Positions 1-7,997 of a stretch of 31,600 bases of DNA are shown here, in pieces. Source of the stretch: JBBIQS01 sp037442205 (GTDB lineage Bacteria > Myxococcota > Myxococcia > Myxococcales > UBA5297); the NCBI GenBank assembly GCA_037442205.1, contig JBBIQS010000091.1:1-31600 (forward strand). Reading direction: 5' to 3'. The position numbers and the translations under genes are program-made. Every line of letters begins with the position of its first letter. The stretch's first letter is position 1. The notes under the pieces are model-generated. The model was given only the letters and a program-made list of their open reading frames with translations, searched no databases and was not told the DNA's origin.

Positions 1-2
1 AC

Positions 3-1286
3 GATGCTTCGGTGGCCAGCTGCGGCACCTCGTGCAGCGCCTGCACCTCGGTGGCCAATGGCACGCCGAGCTGCGACGGGATCCGTTGCGGCTTCACCTG
101 CAATGCCGGCTTCCATCGCTGTGGGAGTGCCTGCGCGGACAATACGTCGGTCGCCACCTGCGGCACCTCGTGCAGCGCCTGCACCTCGACCGCCAACAGC
201 ACGCCCGCCTGCGACGGAGTCAGCTGCGGCTTCACCTGCAACTACGGCTTCCATCTCTGTGGGAATGCCTGCGCCGCCGACTCTGCGGCCAATTGCGGGG
301 CGACCTGTTCGCCGTGTCCGGCGGTCGCCAACGGACAGGCCACCTGCAGCGCCAATACCTGCGGCTTCAGCTGCAGCTCAGGGTTCGAGCCCTACGCGGG
401 ACAGTGCATCGCCGCTGCGACCTGGACCAAGCTCACTCCGGCGACCTCGCCGCCTGCGCGCTATCGCCACGCCATGGCCTACGACTCGCTGCACGGCCGG
501 GTGCTGCTGTTCGGCGGCAACGGAACCTCGGGAAAACTGGCCGACACCTGGGAATGGGATGGCACCACCTGGGCTCAGCGTGCTCCGGTGACTTCTCCAG
601 CTCCGCGGGATAACCACCAGCTGGTTTACGACGCCGGGCGCGACCGGGCGGTGCTCTTCGGCGGCTACAACGGCACGGCCTCGTTCAACGAAACCTGGGA
701 GTGGGACGGGTCGAACTGGACGCTGCGCACGCCGGCGACCTCGCCTGCCGCCTGCAGCAGCAACTGCCGCATGGCCTACGACGCCCAGCGCCGCCGGGTG
801 CTGCTCGTCTTGGGCAGCGAGACCTGGGAGTGGGACGGCACGAACTGGACCAAGCGTTCCCCGGCCACCTCGCCGACCTGGGGGGTCGAACAGGCGCTGG
901 CCTACGACGCCTCGCGCGGCCGGGTGGTGCTCTTCGGCGGCTGGGCCTACGCCACACCGAAGCCTACCGACACCTGGGAGTGGGACGGCACCGATTGGAC
1001 GCTTCGCTCCCCGGCGACCTTCCCTCCCGGCCGGACCAGTCCAGCCATGGCCTTCGGCACGGTGCGCAACCGCGTGCTGCTCTTCGGCGGGTTCGATTCT
1101 TCCTCGAAGTTCCTCTCCGACACCTGGGACTGGGACGGAACCACCTGGAGCAAGCGCCTCACCGCCACCTCGCCTTCAGCTCGGGACGAGGCCGCCATGG
1201 CCTGGGACGCTCAGCGCGGGCGCATGGTGCTCTTCGGCGGCTGGGGCTACATGGCGCTGGGCGATACCTGGGTCTTCGAGCCCTGA
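3..1286 (+). CDS. Cys-repeat and kelch-repeat surface protein, 5' partial
   Basis: The frame is already open at the window edge (Asp-Ala-Ser precede the first GTG at 12), so the start and any signal peptide lie upstream. About the first 130 visible residues are three Cys-rich repeats of about 46 residues with CGTSC, CGFTC and GFHxCG motifs. The first two are nearly identical in DNA, with a period of 138 bp. The rest has six kelch-like blades, each with an 'R(V/A)(V/L)LFGG' strand followed by 'TWEWDG' or a variant, which suggests a six-bladed beta-propeller. The last blade ends in TWVFEP just before the stop. Such proteins are usually exported and bind ligands or surfaces. No enzyme motif is visible. 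The kelch assignment is firm; the biological role is unknown. Confidence 0.85.
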   Translation, partial: DASVASCGTSCSACTSVANGTPSCDGIRCGFTCNAGFHRCGSACADNTSVATCGTSCSACTSTANSTPACDGVSCGFTCNYGFHLCGNACAADSAANCGATCSPCPAVANGQATCSANTCGFSCSSGFEPYAGQCIAAATWTKLTPATSPPARYRHAMAYDSLHGRVLLFGGNGTSGKLADTWEWDGTTWAQRAPVTSPAPRDNHQLVYDAGRDRAVLFGGYNGTASFNETWEWDGSNWTLRTPATSPAACSSNCRMAYDAQRRRVLLVLGSETWEWDGTNWTKRSPATSPTWGVEQALAYDASRGRVVLFGGWAYATPKPTDTWEWDGTDWTLRSPATFPPGRTSPAMAFGTVRNRVLLFGGFDSSSKFLSDTWDWDGTTWSKRLTATSPSARDEAAMAWDAQRGRMVLFGGWGYMALGDTWVFEP

Positions 1287-1453
1287 GAGCGTCCGGACGG
1301 GGCAGGCAGCACTTCGACGGCGCCTCTTGGACGCCGGTGGTCGGCGGCGCCAGCGCCGGAATCCGGGCGGCGGGAGGACTGGTAGAATCGGTGCTCCACC
1401 TCGCCCGGTGAGGTTAGCTTGGTGGAGGATTGCGCTGGATCGAGATCCCTCCC

Positions 1454-1852
1454 ATGGACGCTTTTCGAGGCATCGCCGAAGCCCTGATTACCGAGGCCAT
1501 GAAGGCCGGCGAGTTCGACAACCTGCCGGGCAAGGGCAAGCCGCTCGACCTGAGCGACGACTCGATGGTCCCCGAGGACCTGCGGATGGCCTACCGGATG
1601 CTCAAGAACGCCGGCTGCCTGCCTCCCGAGCTCGAGGCGCAGCAGGAGCTGGTCCGGATGATCGACCTGATGCGCAACGCCACCTCCGATGGCGAGCGCA
1701 AGGACCTGCGGCGCCAGGTCGACGCCAAGCTCTTGCGCCTCAACCTGGGACGAAAGCGCCCGCTCTCGCTCGAGGACTTCCCCGAGTACCGCGAGAAGAT
1801 CGAGCGCAAGCTGTCCGGCGACTCGACTGCCGGGTCGGACGACAAGCGCTGA
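1454..1852 (+). CDS. DUF1992 / DnaJ-homologue subfamily C member 28-type conserved domain protein
   Basis: The 132-aa product starts MDAFRGIAEALITEAMKAGE and continues with FDNLPGKGKPLDL, the signature of the DUF1992 family (short cytosolic proteins of unknown function related to the DNAJC28 conserved domain). It has no J domain, signal peptide or membrane segment. I chose ATG 1454 because family members begin at that point. A TTG at 1430 would add eight residues, but GGAGG sits only one base before it, which is too close for a normal ribosome binding site. The C-terminal half is charged and probably helical. A -10-like TAGAAT at 1383 may mark a promoter. The next gene starts 128 bp downstream on the same strand. 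Confidence 0.88.
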   Translation: MDAFRGIAEALITEAMKAGEFDNLPGKGKPLDLSDDSMVPEDLRMAYRMLKNAGCLPPELEAQQELVRMIDLMRNATSDGERKDLRRQVDAKLLRLNLGRKRPLSLEDFPEYREKIERKLSGDSTAGSDDKR

Positions 1853-1980
1853 CATTGCGCGGCGCGTGCTCTCCGACTCGCCGCCGGCGCTGGCAGTGGC
1901 CGCATCCCGCCAGACGAGCCAGGGAAACCTGCTTCGATTGCCGGCAAGCCAGATAGGTCCCACCGTTGGCTCGAGCGGCC

Positions 1981-3150
1981 ATGGCGAGGGACGATCTGCT
2001 CCTGCTGTTCCTGTGCGGCGACGTGATGACCGGCCGCGGGCTCGACCAGGCGCTGCCTTTTCACTGCGCGCCAGGCTTGTACGAGCCCTTCCTGAAGGAC
2101 GCCCGCGAGTACCTCAGCCTGGCCGAGGACGCTCAGGGCCCGTTCCGTCGGCCGCTGGGCTTCGCTGAGATCTGGGGCGATGCGCTCGGCGAATTGGAGC
2201 GCCGGTCGCCCGACCTGAGGCTGATCAACCTGGAGACGAGCATCACCGCGAGCGGCCAGGCGTGGGAAGGCAAGGGGGTGCACTACCGGATGCACCCCGA
2301 GAACGCGCCCTGCCTGACTGCGGCCGGCATCCAGTGCTGCAGCCTCGCGAACAACCACGTGCTCGACTGGGGATATGAAGGTCTGCGCGAGACGCTCGCA
2401 ACTCTGGCGCGCGCTGGAGTGAAGGCGGTGGGCGCGGGCGAGGACGCGAGCCAGGCCCAGGCGCCCGCCATCTTTGATGTGGGGCGCGGGAGGCGGGTGC
2501 TGGTCTTCGGCCTGGGCGCCCTGACGAGCGGAATCCCGTTCGAATGGCAGGCGGGGTCTGCATGGCCGGGCGTCTGGCTCCTGCCGGACCTGTCGCTCGA
2601 AACCGCGGCCGAGGTCGGCGCACACATCCGCTCGCATCGCCGGGCGGGCGACCTGGTGATCGTCTCCATCCACTGGGGGCCGAACTGGGGCTTCGAGGTC
2701 GGAGCGGACGAGCGGAAGTTCGCGCACGCGCTCGTCGACGCCGGGGCCGACCTGATCCACGGGCATTCCTCGCACCACGTCCGAGGGATCGAGGTCTACC
2801 GGCGGCGGCTGATCCTCTATGGCTGTGGCGACTTCCTCGATGACTACGAGGGGATTTCCGGGCACGAGGCCTTCCGGGGCGATCTCGGGCTCATGTATTT
2901 CGCGGCGCTGCGCACCGACGGCGAGCTGGCGGAGCTGGAGCTGGTTCCCACCACGGTGCGCCATTTCCGCGTCGTGCGCGCGGATGCCGAGGGGGCACGC
3001 TGGCTGCGGGACGCCTTGAATGCGCAGGACAGACTCGGGACGGGCGCGGAGCTCGGCGCGGACGGTCGGCTGAAGCTGGTTTGGGCAGACAGCGAGGGGG
3101 GATGGGCATGCGCGACTGGAACGTCGTCGTCGTTCTCCGAGGGCAGATGA
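1981..3150 (+). CDS. CapA-family (PGA_cap) metallophosphatase-like protein
   Basis: The 389-aa product matches the CapA/PgsA (poly-gamma-glutamate capsule) fold, a relative of calcineurin-type phosphatases. Visible blocks are the N-terminal FLCGDVMTGRGLD, then LINLETSIT, SLANNHVLDWG, VIVSIHWGPNWG and GHSSHHVRGIEVY. The Asp, Asn and His residues in these blocks are the usual metal ligands. There is no signal peptide or membrane anchor, unlike many capsule-linked members, so a cytosolic enzyme is likely and a capsule role is unproven. ATG 1981 is preferred over TTG 1966 because the conserved strand begins shortly after it. Its 3' end overlaps the next gene by 43 bp, which suggests co-translation with the THUMP protein. 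Confidence 0.85.
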   Translation: MARDDLLLLFLCGDVMTGRGLDQALPFHCAPGLYEPFLKDAREYLSLAEDAQGPFRRPLGFAEIWGDALGELERRSPDLRLINLETSITASGQAWEGKGVHYRMHPENAPCLTAAGIQCCSLANNHVLDWGYEGLRETLATLARAGVKAVGAGEDASQAQAPAIFDVGRGRRVLVFGLGALTSGIPFEWQAGSAWPGVWLLPDLSLETAAEVGAHIRSHRRAGDLVIVSIHWGPNWGFEVGADERKFAHALVDAGADLIHGHSSHHVRGIEVYRRRLILYGCGDFLDDYEGISGHEAFRGDLGLMYFAALRTDGELAELELVPTTVRHFRVVRADAEGARWLRDALNAQDRLGTGAELGADGRLKLVWADSEGGWACATGTSSSFSEGR

Positions 3151-3650
3151 GCCGAGCGATCGCGCTGCTGCGCCGGCTCGGCCTCGGACCGGTGACCAGG
3201 TCGAGGTTCCTCGACGTGCTGGTGATGAAGGTCGGCGACCCGCGCGCTCTCTTGGAGTCGCTGGACGAGAAGGTCCGGAAGACGCCGGGGCGGCTGCTTT
3301 TCCTGTCCCGGATCATCCCCTGCGACCACAGCTTCTCCTTCAATTCCCCGGAAGAATTCGAGGCCAAAGCCAGGATCGCGATCGCCGGCTACGCCCAGCC
3401 GCTGGCGGGGAAGAGCTTCCACGTGCGGGTCCACCGGCGCGGCTTCAAGGGGCGCCTGGAGTCCAACGTCGAGGAGCGGCGGCTGGGATCGTTCCTCTAC
3501 GATCGCCTGGAGAGCGCCGGCACGCCCGCGCGCGTGACCTTCAAGGATCCGGACGCGGTGGTGTTCATCGAGACGGTGGGGAACCAGGGCGGGACCGCTC
3601 TCCTCCCGCGGGAGGAACTCCAGCGCTTCCAACTCCTGCCGCACGACTGA
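3108..3650 (+). CDS. THUMP-domain protein (putative RNA-binding)
   Basis: This 180-aa product has a THUMP-like core: KSFHVRVHRRGFKG, a helix containing EERRLGSFLYDRL, then VTFKDPDAVVFIETVGN. THUMP domains bind tRNA and are normally fused to methyltransferase, thiolase or pseudouridine synthase domains. No catalytic domain is present here, so it resembles stand-alone THUMP proteins such as the Tan1 type, which act as adaptors for a separate enzyme. A G-rich ribosome binding site (GAGGGGGG, about 3094-3101) supports ATG 3108; ATG 3102 is also possible. The gene begins inside the CapA-like gene. The RNA substrate and partner cannot be read from the sequence. Confidence 0.8.
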   Translation: MRDWNVVVVLRGQMSRAIALLRRLGLGPVTRSRFLDVLVMKVGDPRALLESLDEKVRKTPGRLLFLSRIIPCDHSFSFNSPEEFEAKARIAIAGYAQPLAGKSFHVRVHRRGFKGRLESNVEERRLGSFLYDRLESAGTPARVTFKDPDAVVFIETVGNQGGTALLPREELQRFQLLPHD

Positions 3651-3998
3651 GGGGCGTGCTCGCCAGCCTGCGGGAGGACTGACGCGAGGCCCCCCTCTCA
3701 AACGGCCTGAATCATTGGAAAAGCTCAGTGCAGGCCAGTTCGATGGCGGGATTCGCGCAGTGACGCAATGTGTCGCTCGTCACAGGGCGCCCGGGCCAGC
3801 GTGGTATACGAGATCCGCCCTCACGTCGTGGCAGACCTGCGGCCAGCAGCCTGCCGGCTTCGTCCGCGCGGCGGTGGCGCCGAAGGGAAGGCGGGGATCT
3901 CGGCGACCACCAGATGAAGGCGGCGGCGCGGTCTACGTCTTCACCCGCTAGCAATCATCGAAGTTCATTGACGATTCTCCAGTGGTTCAGGAATCCCC
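3651..3998. other. 348-bp intergenic region without an intact gene
   Basis: No convincing ORF, tRNA or terminator is visible. The reading frame at 3715-3951 looks non-coding except for its last codons, which match the end of the downstream FG-GAP gene (see the remnant at 3925-3951). A TATACG box at about 3804 and a TTGACG at 3968-3973 could be promoter parts, but neither has a good partner at the right distance. Confidence 0.6.
3925..3951 (+). pseudogene. Remnant of the 3' end of an FG-GAP repeat gene
   Basis: The stretch encodes Gly-Ala-Val-Tyr-Val-Phe-Thr-Arg followed by a TAG stop. The gene at 3999-6620 ends with the same peptide (GAVYVFAR, stop), and its internal repeats end with GAVYVFTR. 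The first 20 bases are identical to copies at about 5589 and 6179. Upstream sequence in this frame does not resemble the family. I infer that a tandem paralogue once ended here and was deleted almost completely. Confidence 0.5.
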
Positions 3999-6620
3999 AT
4001 GACTGCGAAGACCCAGTCCCTCGCGTTCCTCGTCCTGCTGTCCGCGCTGCTCGGCGGCTGCGAGTGCTTGATCAACCCCGGGGGCTCGCAGCCGACCATC
4101 GAGGCGCAGCCACAGTCGCTCGATTTCGGCACCACCACGCCCAACGCGCCGGTGGAGCGGACGATTGCCCTGTCGAACCGGGGCCAGGCCGAGCTTCTGC
4201 TCTCGTCCGTCTCGGTGGCCGGAGAAGCCGCCAGCCAGTTCTCGGTGACTCAGCCGGAATCGCTGGTGGTGCCGGCCGGCGGCTCCCTGCAGCTGACGGT
4301 GAGCTACCACCCGAGCGCCGAAGGGAACCACGCGGCCGAGCTGAAGATCCAGAGCAATGCCGCCAACTTGGCCGAGCTGGCGGTGCCGTTGTCCGGGAGG
4401 GCGGTGGGCGGCGGCGATCCCTGCGGCAACGTGAGCTGCAACAACCCGCCCGATACGTGCCACGAGCAGCAGGGGACCTGCAGCGGCGGCAGCTGCAGCT
4501 ACCCGATCAAGGACGCCGGTTCAAGCTGCGACGATGGCGACGACTGCACCTTCGGCGACTCCTGCCACGCGGGCAAGTGCGCTGGCAGCCTCAAGGTCTG
4601 CGACACCCCGCCCGCCGGCACCTGCGCCAGCGCCAGCAGCTTCACCGGCTACGACTCCCCGGGGACCTGCTCCGGCGGAACCTGCCAGTACGTCTCCCAC
4701 ACCGTGGCCTGCTCCGGTGGGTGCACCAACGACGTCTGCCAGGGCGATCCCTGCGCCGGCATCAGCTGCAACACCCCGCCGGCGAGCTCCTGCCTCGACA
4801 CCACCACCAAGCTCAGCTACTCGGCGCAGGGAACCTGCAACCAGGGCAGCTGCGACTACTCGCCGATCCATGTGCCGTGCGCGACCAGCGAGGTCTGCCA
4901 GACCGGCGCCTGCAAGTGGGACGACGCCAATCTGCTCTCGCTGTCCATCTCTCCGGGATCGCTCGTCTTTTCCGCGTCACAGACGGTCTACGCGGTGGCG
5001 GTGCCGGCGGGGACGACCAGCGTCTCGCTGACCCCGGCGGTGGCCCAGCCGGCCAAGGCCACGATCCACGTCGACGGCAGTCCGGCGACCTCCGGCGCCG
5101 CGGTCTCGGTCGCGCTGGGGGCCTCGCCGACCTCGAGCGCGGTGAAGGTCGACGCGGAGTCGGGGAGCACCAAGACCTACACGGTGGTGGTGACGGTGTC
5201 GTCGGGATTTCCTTCGCAGCAGGCGTACGTGAAGGCGTCCAACACCGATGCCTCCGACATCTTCGGAACCAGCGTGGCGCTGAGCGCGGACGGCACCACT
5301 CTGGCGGTGGGGGCACCGTACGAGGGCAGCGCCGCCACCGGAATCGATGGCAACCAGGCCGACAACTCCGCCCCGATCAGCGGCGCGGTCTACCTCTTCG
5401 TGCGAGCCGGGGCGGGCTGGGCCCAGCAGGCCTACATCAAGGCATCCAACGCCGAGTCGAGCGACGAGTTCGGCACCAGCGTGGCGCTGAGCGCCGACGG
5501 CAACACGCTGGCGGTGGGCGCCTGGGCCGAGGCCAGCAACGCCACGGCGATCAACGGCAACCAGGCCGACAACTCCGCCAGCGGCAACGGCGCGGTCTAC
5601 GTCTTCACCAGAAGCGGGACGGCCTGGTCCCAGCAGGCCTACGTGAAGGCGTTCAACGCCTTCTCGCGCGATGGGTTCGGGATCAGCGTGGCGTTGAGCG
5701 CGGATGGCAACACGCTGGCAGCGGGGGCCTGGAAGGAGAACGGCAGCGCCACCGGAATCAACGGCAGCCCGAACACCGGAGCAGCACAGAGCGGTGCGGC
5801 CTACGTGTTCGTGCGAAGCGGGACGAGCTGGGCTCAGCAGGCCTACGTCAAGGCGTCCAACACCCAGTCCTCGGACAAGTTCGGAGTCAGCGTGGCGCTG
5901 AGCGCCAATGGCGACACGCTGGCGGTCGGGGCGTCCGACAGGAACTCCATCTCGAGCGGAATCAACGGCAGCGGCGCGGCCTACGTGTTCGCGCGAAGCG
6001 GGACGAGCTGGGCCGAGCAGGCCTATCTGCTGGCCTCCAACTCTGAAAGGCCCGACAACTTCGGGCGCCACGTGGCGCTGAGCGGCGACGGCAACACTCT
6101 GGCGGTGGGGGCTCCGGAGGAATGCAGCAATGCCACGGGAATCAACGGCGACCAGAGCAACAATTCCCAGACGGGCAGCGGCGCGGTCTACGTCTTCACG
6201 CGAAGCGGGACGAACTGGGCCCAGCAGGCCTATGTGAAGGCGTCCAACACCGGGTTCTTGGACCGGTTCGGGGCCAGCCTGGCGCTAAGCGGCGATGGCA
6301 GCACGCTGGCGGTGGGGGCCTCGGGGGAGAGCAGCAACGCCACCGGAATCAACGGCAATCAGGCCGACAACTCTGCCTCCACTGCCGGAGCGGCCTACCT
6401 GTTTACGCGAAGCGGGACGAGCTGGGCTCAGCAGGCCTACGTGAAGGCGTCGAACACTGAGGCGAACGACGGGTTTGGGATCGGCCTGGCGCTGAGCGGC
6501 GACGGCAACACGCTGGCGGTGGGCGCCGATTACGAGGACGGCAACGCCATCGGAATCGGCGGCAACCAGGCCAACAACTCCGCCTCGAACAGCGGCGCGG
6601 TCTACGTCTTCGCCCGCTGA
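3999..6620 (+). CDS. FG-GAP repeat lipoprotein with ASH-like and cadherin-like domains
   Basis: This is an 873-aa exported lipoprotein. A hydrophobic leader ends in the lipobox LGGC (Cys21). About residues 33-130 form a choice-of-anchor-D/ASPM-SPD2-Hydin-like beta domain (QSLDFGTTTPN). About 140-305 is Cys-rich, with repeats of the type CGNVSCNNPPDTC. About 310-400 resembles the cadherin-like beta-sandwich domain (LSLSISPGSLVF to TKTYTVVVTV). The rest is seven FG-GAP_2-type repeats of about 60-70 residues, each opening with (Q/E)QAY(V/I/L)xAxN, passing through FGxxxALSxDGxTLAVGA and closing with GA(V/A)Y(V/L)F. Seven repeats fit one seven-bladed propeller. It is probably anchored in the outer membrane and surface-exposed; adhesion or carbohydrate binding is a guess from fold only. 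Confidence 0.9.
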   Translation: MTAKTQSLAFLVLLSALLGGCECLINPGGSQPTIEAQPQSLDFGTTTPNAPVERTIALSNRGQAELLLSSVSVAGEAASQFSVTQPESLVVPAGGSLQLTVSYHPSAEGNHAAELKIQSNAANLAELAVPLSGRAVGGGDPCGNVSCNNPPDTCHEQQGTCSGGSCSYPIKDAGSSCDDGDDCTFGDSCHAGKCAGSLKVCDTPPAGTCASASSFTGYDSPGTCSGGTCQYVSHTVACSGGCTNDVCQGDPCAGISCNTPPASSCLDTTTKLSYSAQGTCNQGSCDYSPIHVPCATSEVCQTGACKWDDANLLSLSISPGSLVFSASQTVYAVAVPAGTTSVSLTPAVAQPAKATIHVDGSPATSGAAVSVALGASPTSSAVKVDAESGSTKTYTVVVTVSSGFPSQQAYVKASNTDASDIFGTSVALSADGTTLAVGAPYEGSAATGIDGNQADNSAPISGAVYLFVRAGAGWAQQAYIKASNAESSDEFGTSVALSADGNTLAVGAWAEASNATAINGNQADNSASGNGAVYVFTRSGTAWSQQAYVKAFNAFSRDGFGISVALSADGNTLAAGAWKENGSATGINGSPNTGAAQSGAAYVFVRSGTSWAQQAYVKASNTQSSDKFGVSVALSANGDTLAVGASDRNSISSGINGSGAAYVFARSGTSWAEQAYLLASNSERPDNFGRHVALSGDGNTLAVGAPEECSNATGINGDQSNNSQTGSGAVYVFTRSGTNWAQQAYVKASNTGFLDRFGASLALSGDGSTLAVGASGESSNATGINGNQADNSASTAGAAYLFTRSGTSWAQQAYVKASNTEANDGFGIGLALSGDGNTLAVGADYEDGNAIGIGGNQANNSASNSGAVYVFAR

Positions 6621-6693
6621 CGATCTGAGGATCGCGGCGTTCCGCGGCCCACCTCGCCGAGCGCGGGGCGGGCCGCATCGCCTCGGGCATCGC
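6621..6693. other. Convergent intergenic spacer with small inverted repeats
   Basis: Directly after the FG-GAP stop lie CGATC-TGAG-GATCG (6621-6634) and CGCGG-CGTT-CCGCG, short hairpins between convergent genes. No T-run follows, so intrinsic termination is possible but not shown. Confidence 0.35.
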
Positions 6694-7098
6694 TCAGCCC
6701 TTGAGCAGACCCTCCAGCCGGCCGAGCACCTGCGGCCAGCCGACCTTCATGCCCTGGAGGGCCTGCTGGCCCAGGGGCGAGTCGAGGTTGAAGCCCTCGT
6801 GCGTCAGCTTGAGCCGCGTTCCGGTCCCTTCGGGGACCAGCTGCCAGGTGATGACGGTGTCGAGGGTGCCAGCGGCGAAGCGGAACTTGAGCAGCCGCTC
6901 TTCCTCGACCTGGAGCACCACGCAGGACTGCTTGCCGAAGGGGCCCATGTCCAAGAGGAAGCGGTGGCCGACCTCCGGACGGATGTCCCCGGCGGCCCAC
7001 CAGCGGGCGAGCAGCGCCGGCTCGGTCAGCGCCTGCCAGACCTTCGCCGGCGGCTGCGAGTAGAGGTGCTCCAGCTGGATCGTCTCGAGCTTCTTCAT
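6694..7098 (-). CDS. SRPBCC / AHSA1-like domain protein
   Basis: The 134-aa product is a START-like helix-grip protein of the Aha1-related SRPBCC family. It begins with IQLEHLYSQPPAKVWQALTEP, followed by LLARWWAAGDIRPEVG and the central beta strands, and ends in a C-terminal helix containing GWPQVLGRLEGLL. In this family the fold forms a hydrophobic ligand pocket. The start codon overlaps the stop of the ArsR gene as ATGA, so the two genes are translationally coupled. ArsR plus SRPBCC pairs are common in bacteria, but the ligand is usually unknown. No signal peptide or membrane segment is present. Confidence 0.9.
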   Translation of the reverse strand: MKKLETIQLEHLYSQPPAKVWQALTEPALLARWWAAGDIRPEVGHRFLLDMGPFGKQSCVVLQVEEERLLKFRFAAGTLDTVITWQLVPEGTGTRLKLTHEGFNLDSPLGQQALQGMKVGWPQVLGRLEGLLKG

Positions 7099-7415
7099 CG
7101 CTTCTTCTCCGGTTCGTTGAGCAGCTCTTCCAGGGCGGACATCCGCTTCTGCCAGTACTTGGTGAAGGCCTCGAGCCAGGCGTCTACCTCCTCCAGCGGG
7201 CGCGGATCGAGGTGGTAGTAGCGCTCCCGGCCGCGCGGCTCTTCGCGGACCAGCCTGGCCTTGCGCAGCACTTGCAGATGCTCGGAGACCGCCGGGCGGC
7301 CGATCTCGAAGCCCCGCGCCAGCTCGCTCGCCGCCCGCGGCCCGAGCCGCAGCTTCATCAGGATCTCGCGCCGCACCGGGTTGGAGAGCGCCGAGAAGAC
7401 ATCGACCTCGGTCAT
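7095..7415 (-). CDS. ArsR-family winged-helix transcriptional regulator
   Basis: The 106-aa regulator has the family blocks VFSALSNPVRREILMKL, a helix-turn-helix region with AASELARGFEIGRPAVSEHLQVLRKA, and the wing VREEPRGRERYYHLDPRPL. No clustered Cys metal-binding motif is visible, so it is probably one of the non-metal ArsR proteins found with SRPBCC partners. I chose ATG 7415 because the promoter and operator lie immediately upstream. A longer frame starting at 7451 would translate through them. The regulator most likely represses its own two-gene operon through the palindrome at 7429-7444. Confidence 0.92.
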   Translation of the reverse strand: MTEVDVFSALSNPVRREILMKLRLGPRAASELARGFEIGRPAVSEHLQVLRKARLVREEPRGRERYYHLDPRPLEEVDAWLEAFTKYWQKRMSALEELLNEPEKKR

Positions 7416-7423
7416 GCCGAATG

Positions 7424-7451
7424 AATATGTCGGGAGTTCCCGACGCGTCAA
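7424..7451 (-). promoter_or_regulatory. Promoter and operator of the arsR-SRPBCC operon
   Basis: Read on the minus strand: -35 TTGACG (7451-7446), a 16-bp spacer and -10 CATATT (7429-7424). The spacer region is occupied by a perfect inverted repeat, GTCGGGA-2 bp-TCCCGAC (7429-7444). Eight bases separate the -10 box from the ATG, so transcription would start at or next to the start codon. A repressor bound here would block polymerase, which fits ArsR autoregulation. Confidence 0.65.
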
Positions 7452-7476
7452 CTAAATCCGACGCATCGCCGTGGCG

Positions 7477-7977
7477 TCAGGGGAGCGGCCGCTCCATCCA
7501 GATCACGTCCCAGTAGCGGCCGAACTTGCGCCCCTGCTCGGTGAAGTGGGCCACCTGGCGGAAGCCGACCCGGCGGTGCAGCTCGAGCGAAGCCGGGTTC
7601 CCCTCGGTGATACCCGCCAGCGCGCGGTGCAGGTCCTCGCCCTCCAGCGCCTTGAAGAGCGCCTGGTACAGCCGCTGTCCGATGCCGCGCCCGGTCGCCT
7701 CGGGGGCCAGGTAGATCGTGGTCTCGACCGAGGTGTCGTAGGCGGCCTTGGGGCGGTGGCGCACCGTCCCGGCATAGCCGACCACCGAGGGTCCTTCTTC
7801 TGCGACAAGCAGCCGGTAGCGCCCGTCCCTGGCGAACTGATCGAACCAGGGGCGGCGCGCCTCGATCGTGTACGGCTCGAGGTCGAAGGTGATCGGCGTG
7901 TGCAGGACGTAGTGGTTGTAGATCTCGACCAGCCGAGGAAGGTCGGCCAGCTCGGCCGGGCGGATGACGGGCTCCAT
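7477..7977 (-). CDS. GNAT N-acetyltransferase, phosphinothricin acetyltransferase-like
   Basis: The 166-aa product has the order typical of the PAT/MnaT subfamily. It begins with IRPAELADLPRLVEIYNHYV, followed by TPITFDLEPYTIEARRPWF. The acetyl-CoA-binding motif A is IYLAPEATGRGIGQRLYQAL, and the C-terminal block is NPASLELHRRVGFRQVAHF. Members acetylate amines of amino-acid-like substrates such as methionine sulfone or phosphinothricin. The substrate cannot be assigned here. ATG 7977 follows the PhzF gene by 20 bp, so it is the third gene of an operon. The open frame extends far upstream, but only as an overlap with PhzF. Confidence 0.9.
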   Translation of the reverse strand: MEPVIRPAELADLPRLVEIYNHYVLHTPITFDLEPYTIEARRPWFDQFARDGRYRLLVAEEGPSVVGYAGTVRHRPKAAYDTSVETTIYLAPEATGRGIGQRLYQALFKALEGEDLHRALAGITEGNPASLELHRRVGFRQVAHFTEQGRKFGRYWDVIWMERPLP

Positions 7978-7997
7978 CGCGACTCGCTTTGCCTGGT

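Noticed and set aside
1394..1427. CTCCACC/GGTGGAG inverted repeat before the DUF1992 gene
   Set aside because: The GGTGGAG arm is not at a useful distance from the preferred start at 1454, so RBS masking is not supported.
3770..6046. 758-codon plus-strand frame overlapping the FG-GAP gene
   Set aside because: Shadow of a repetitive gene; the product is Arg/Gln-rich and the lipoprotein frame has a lipobox and ordered domains.
7445..7476. Terminator for the GNAT operon
   Set aside because: GCGTC/GACGC inverted sequences exist but there is no T-run on the minus strand, and they overlap the arsR promoter.
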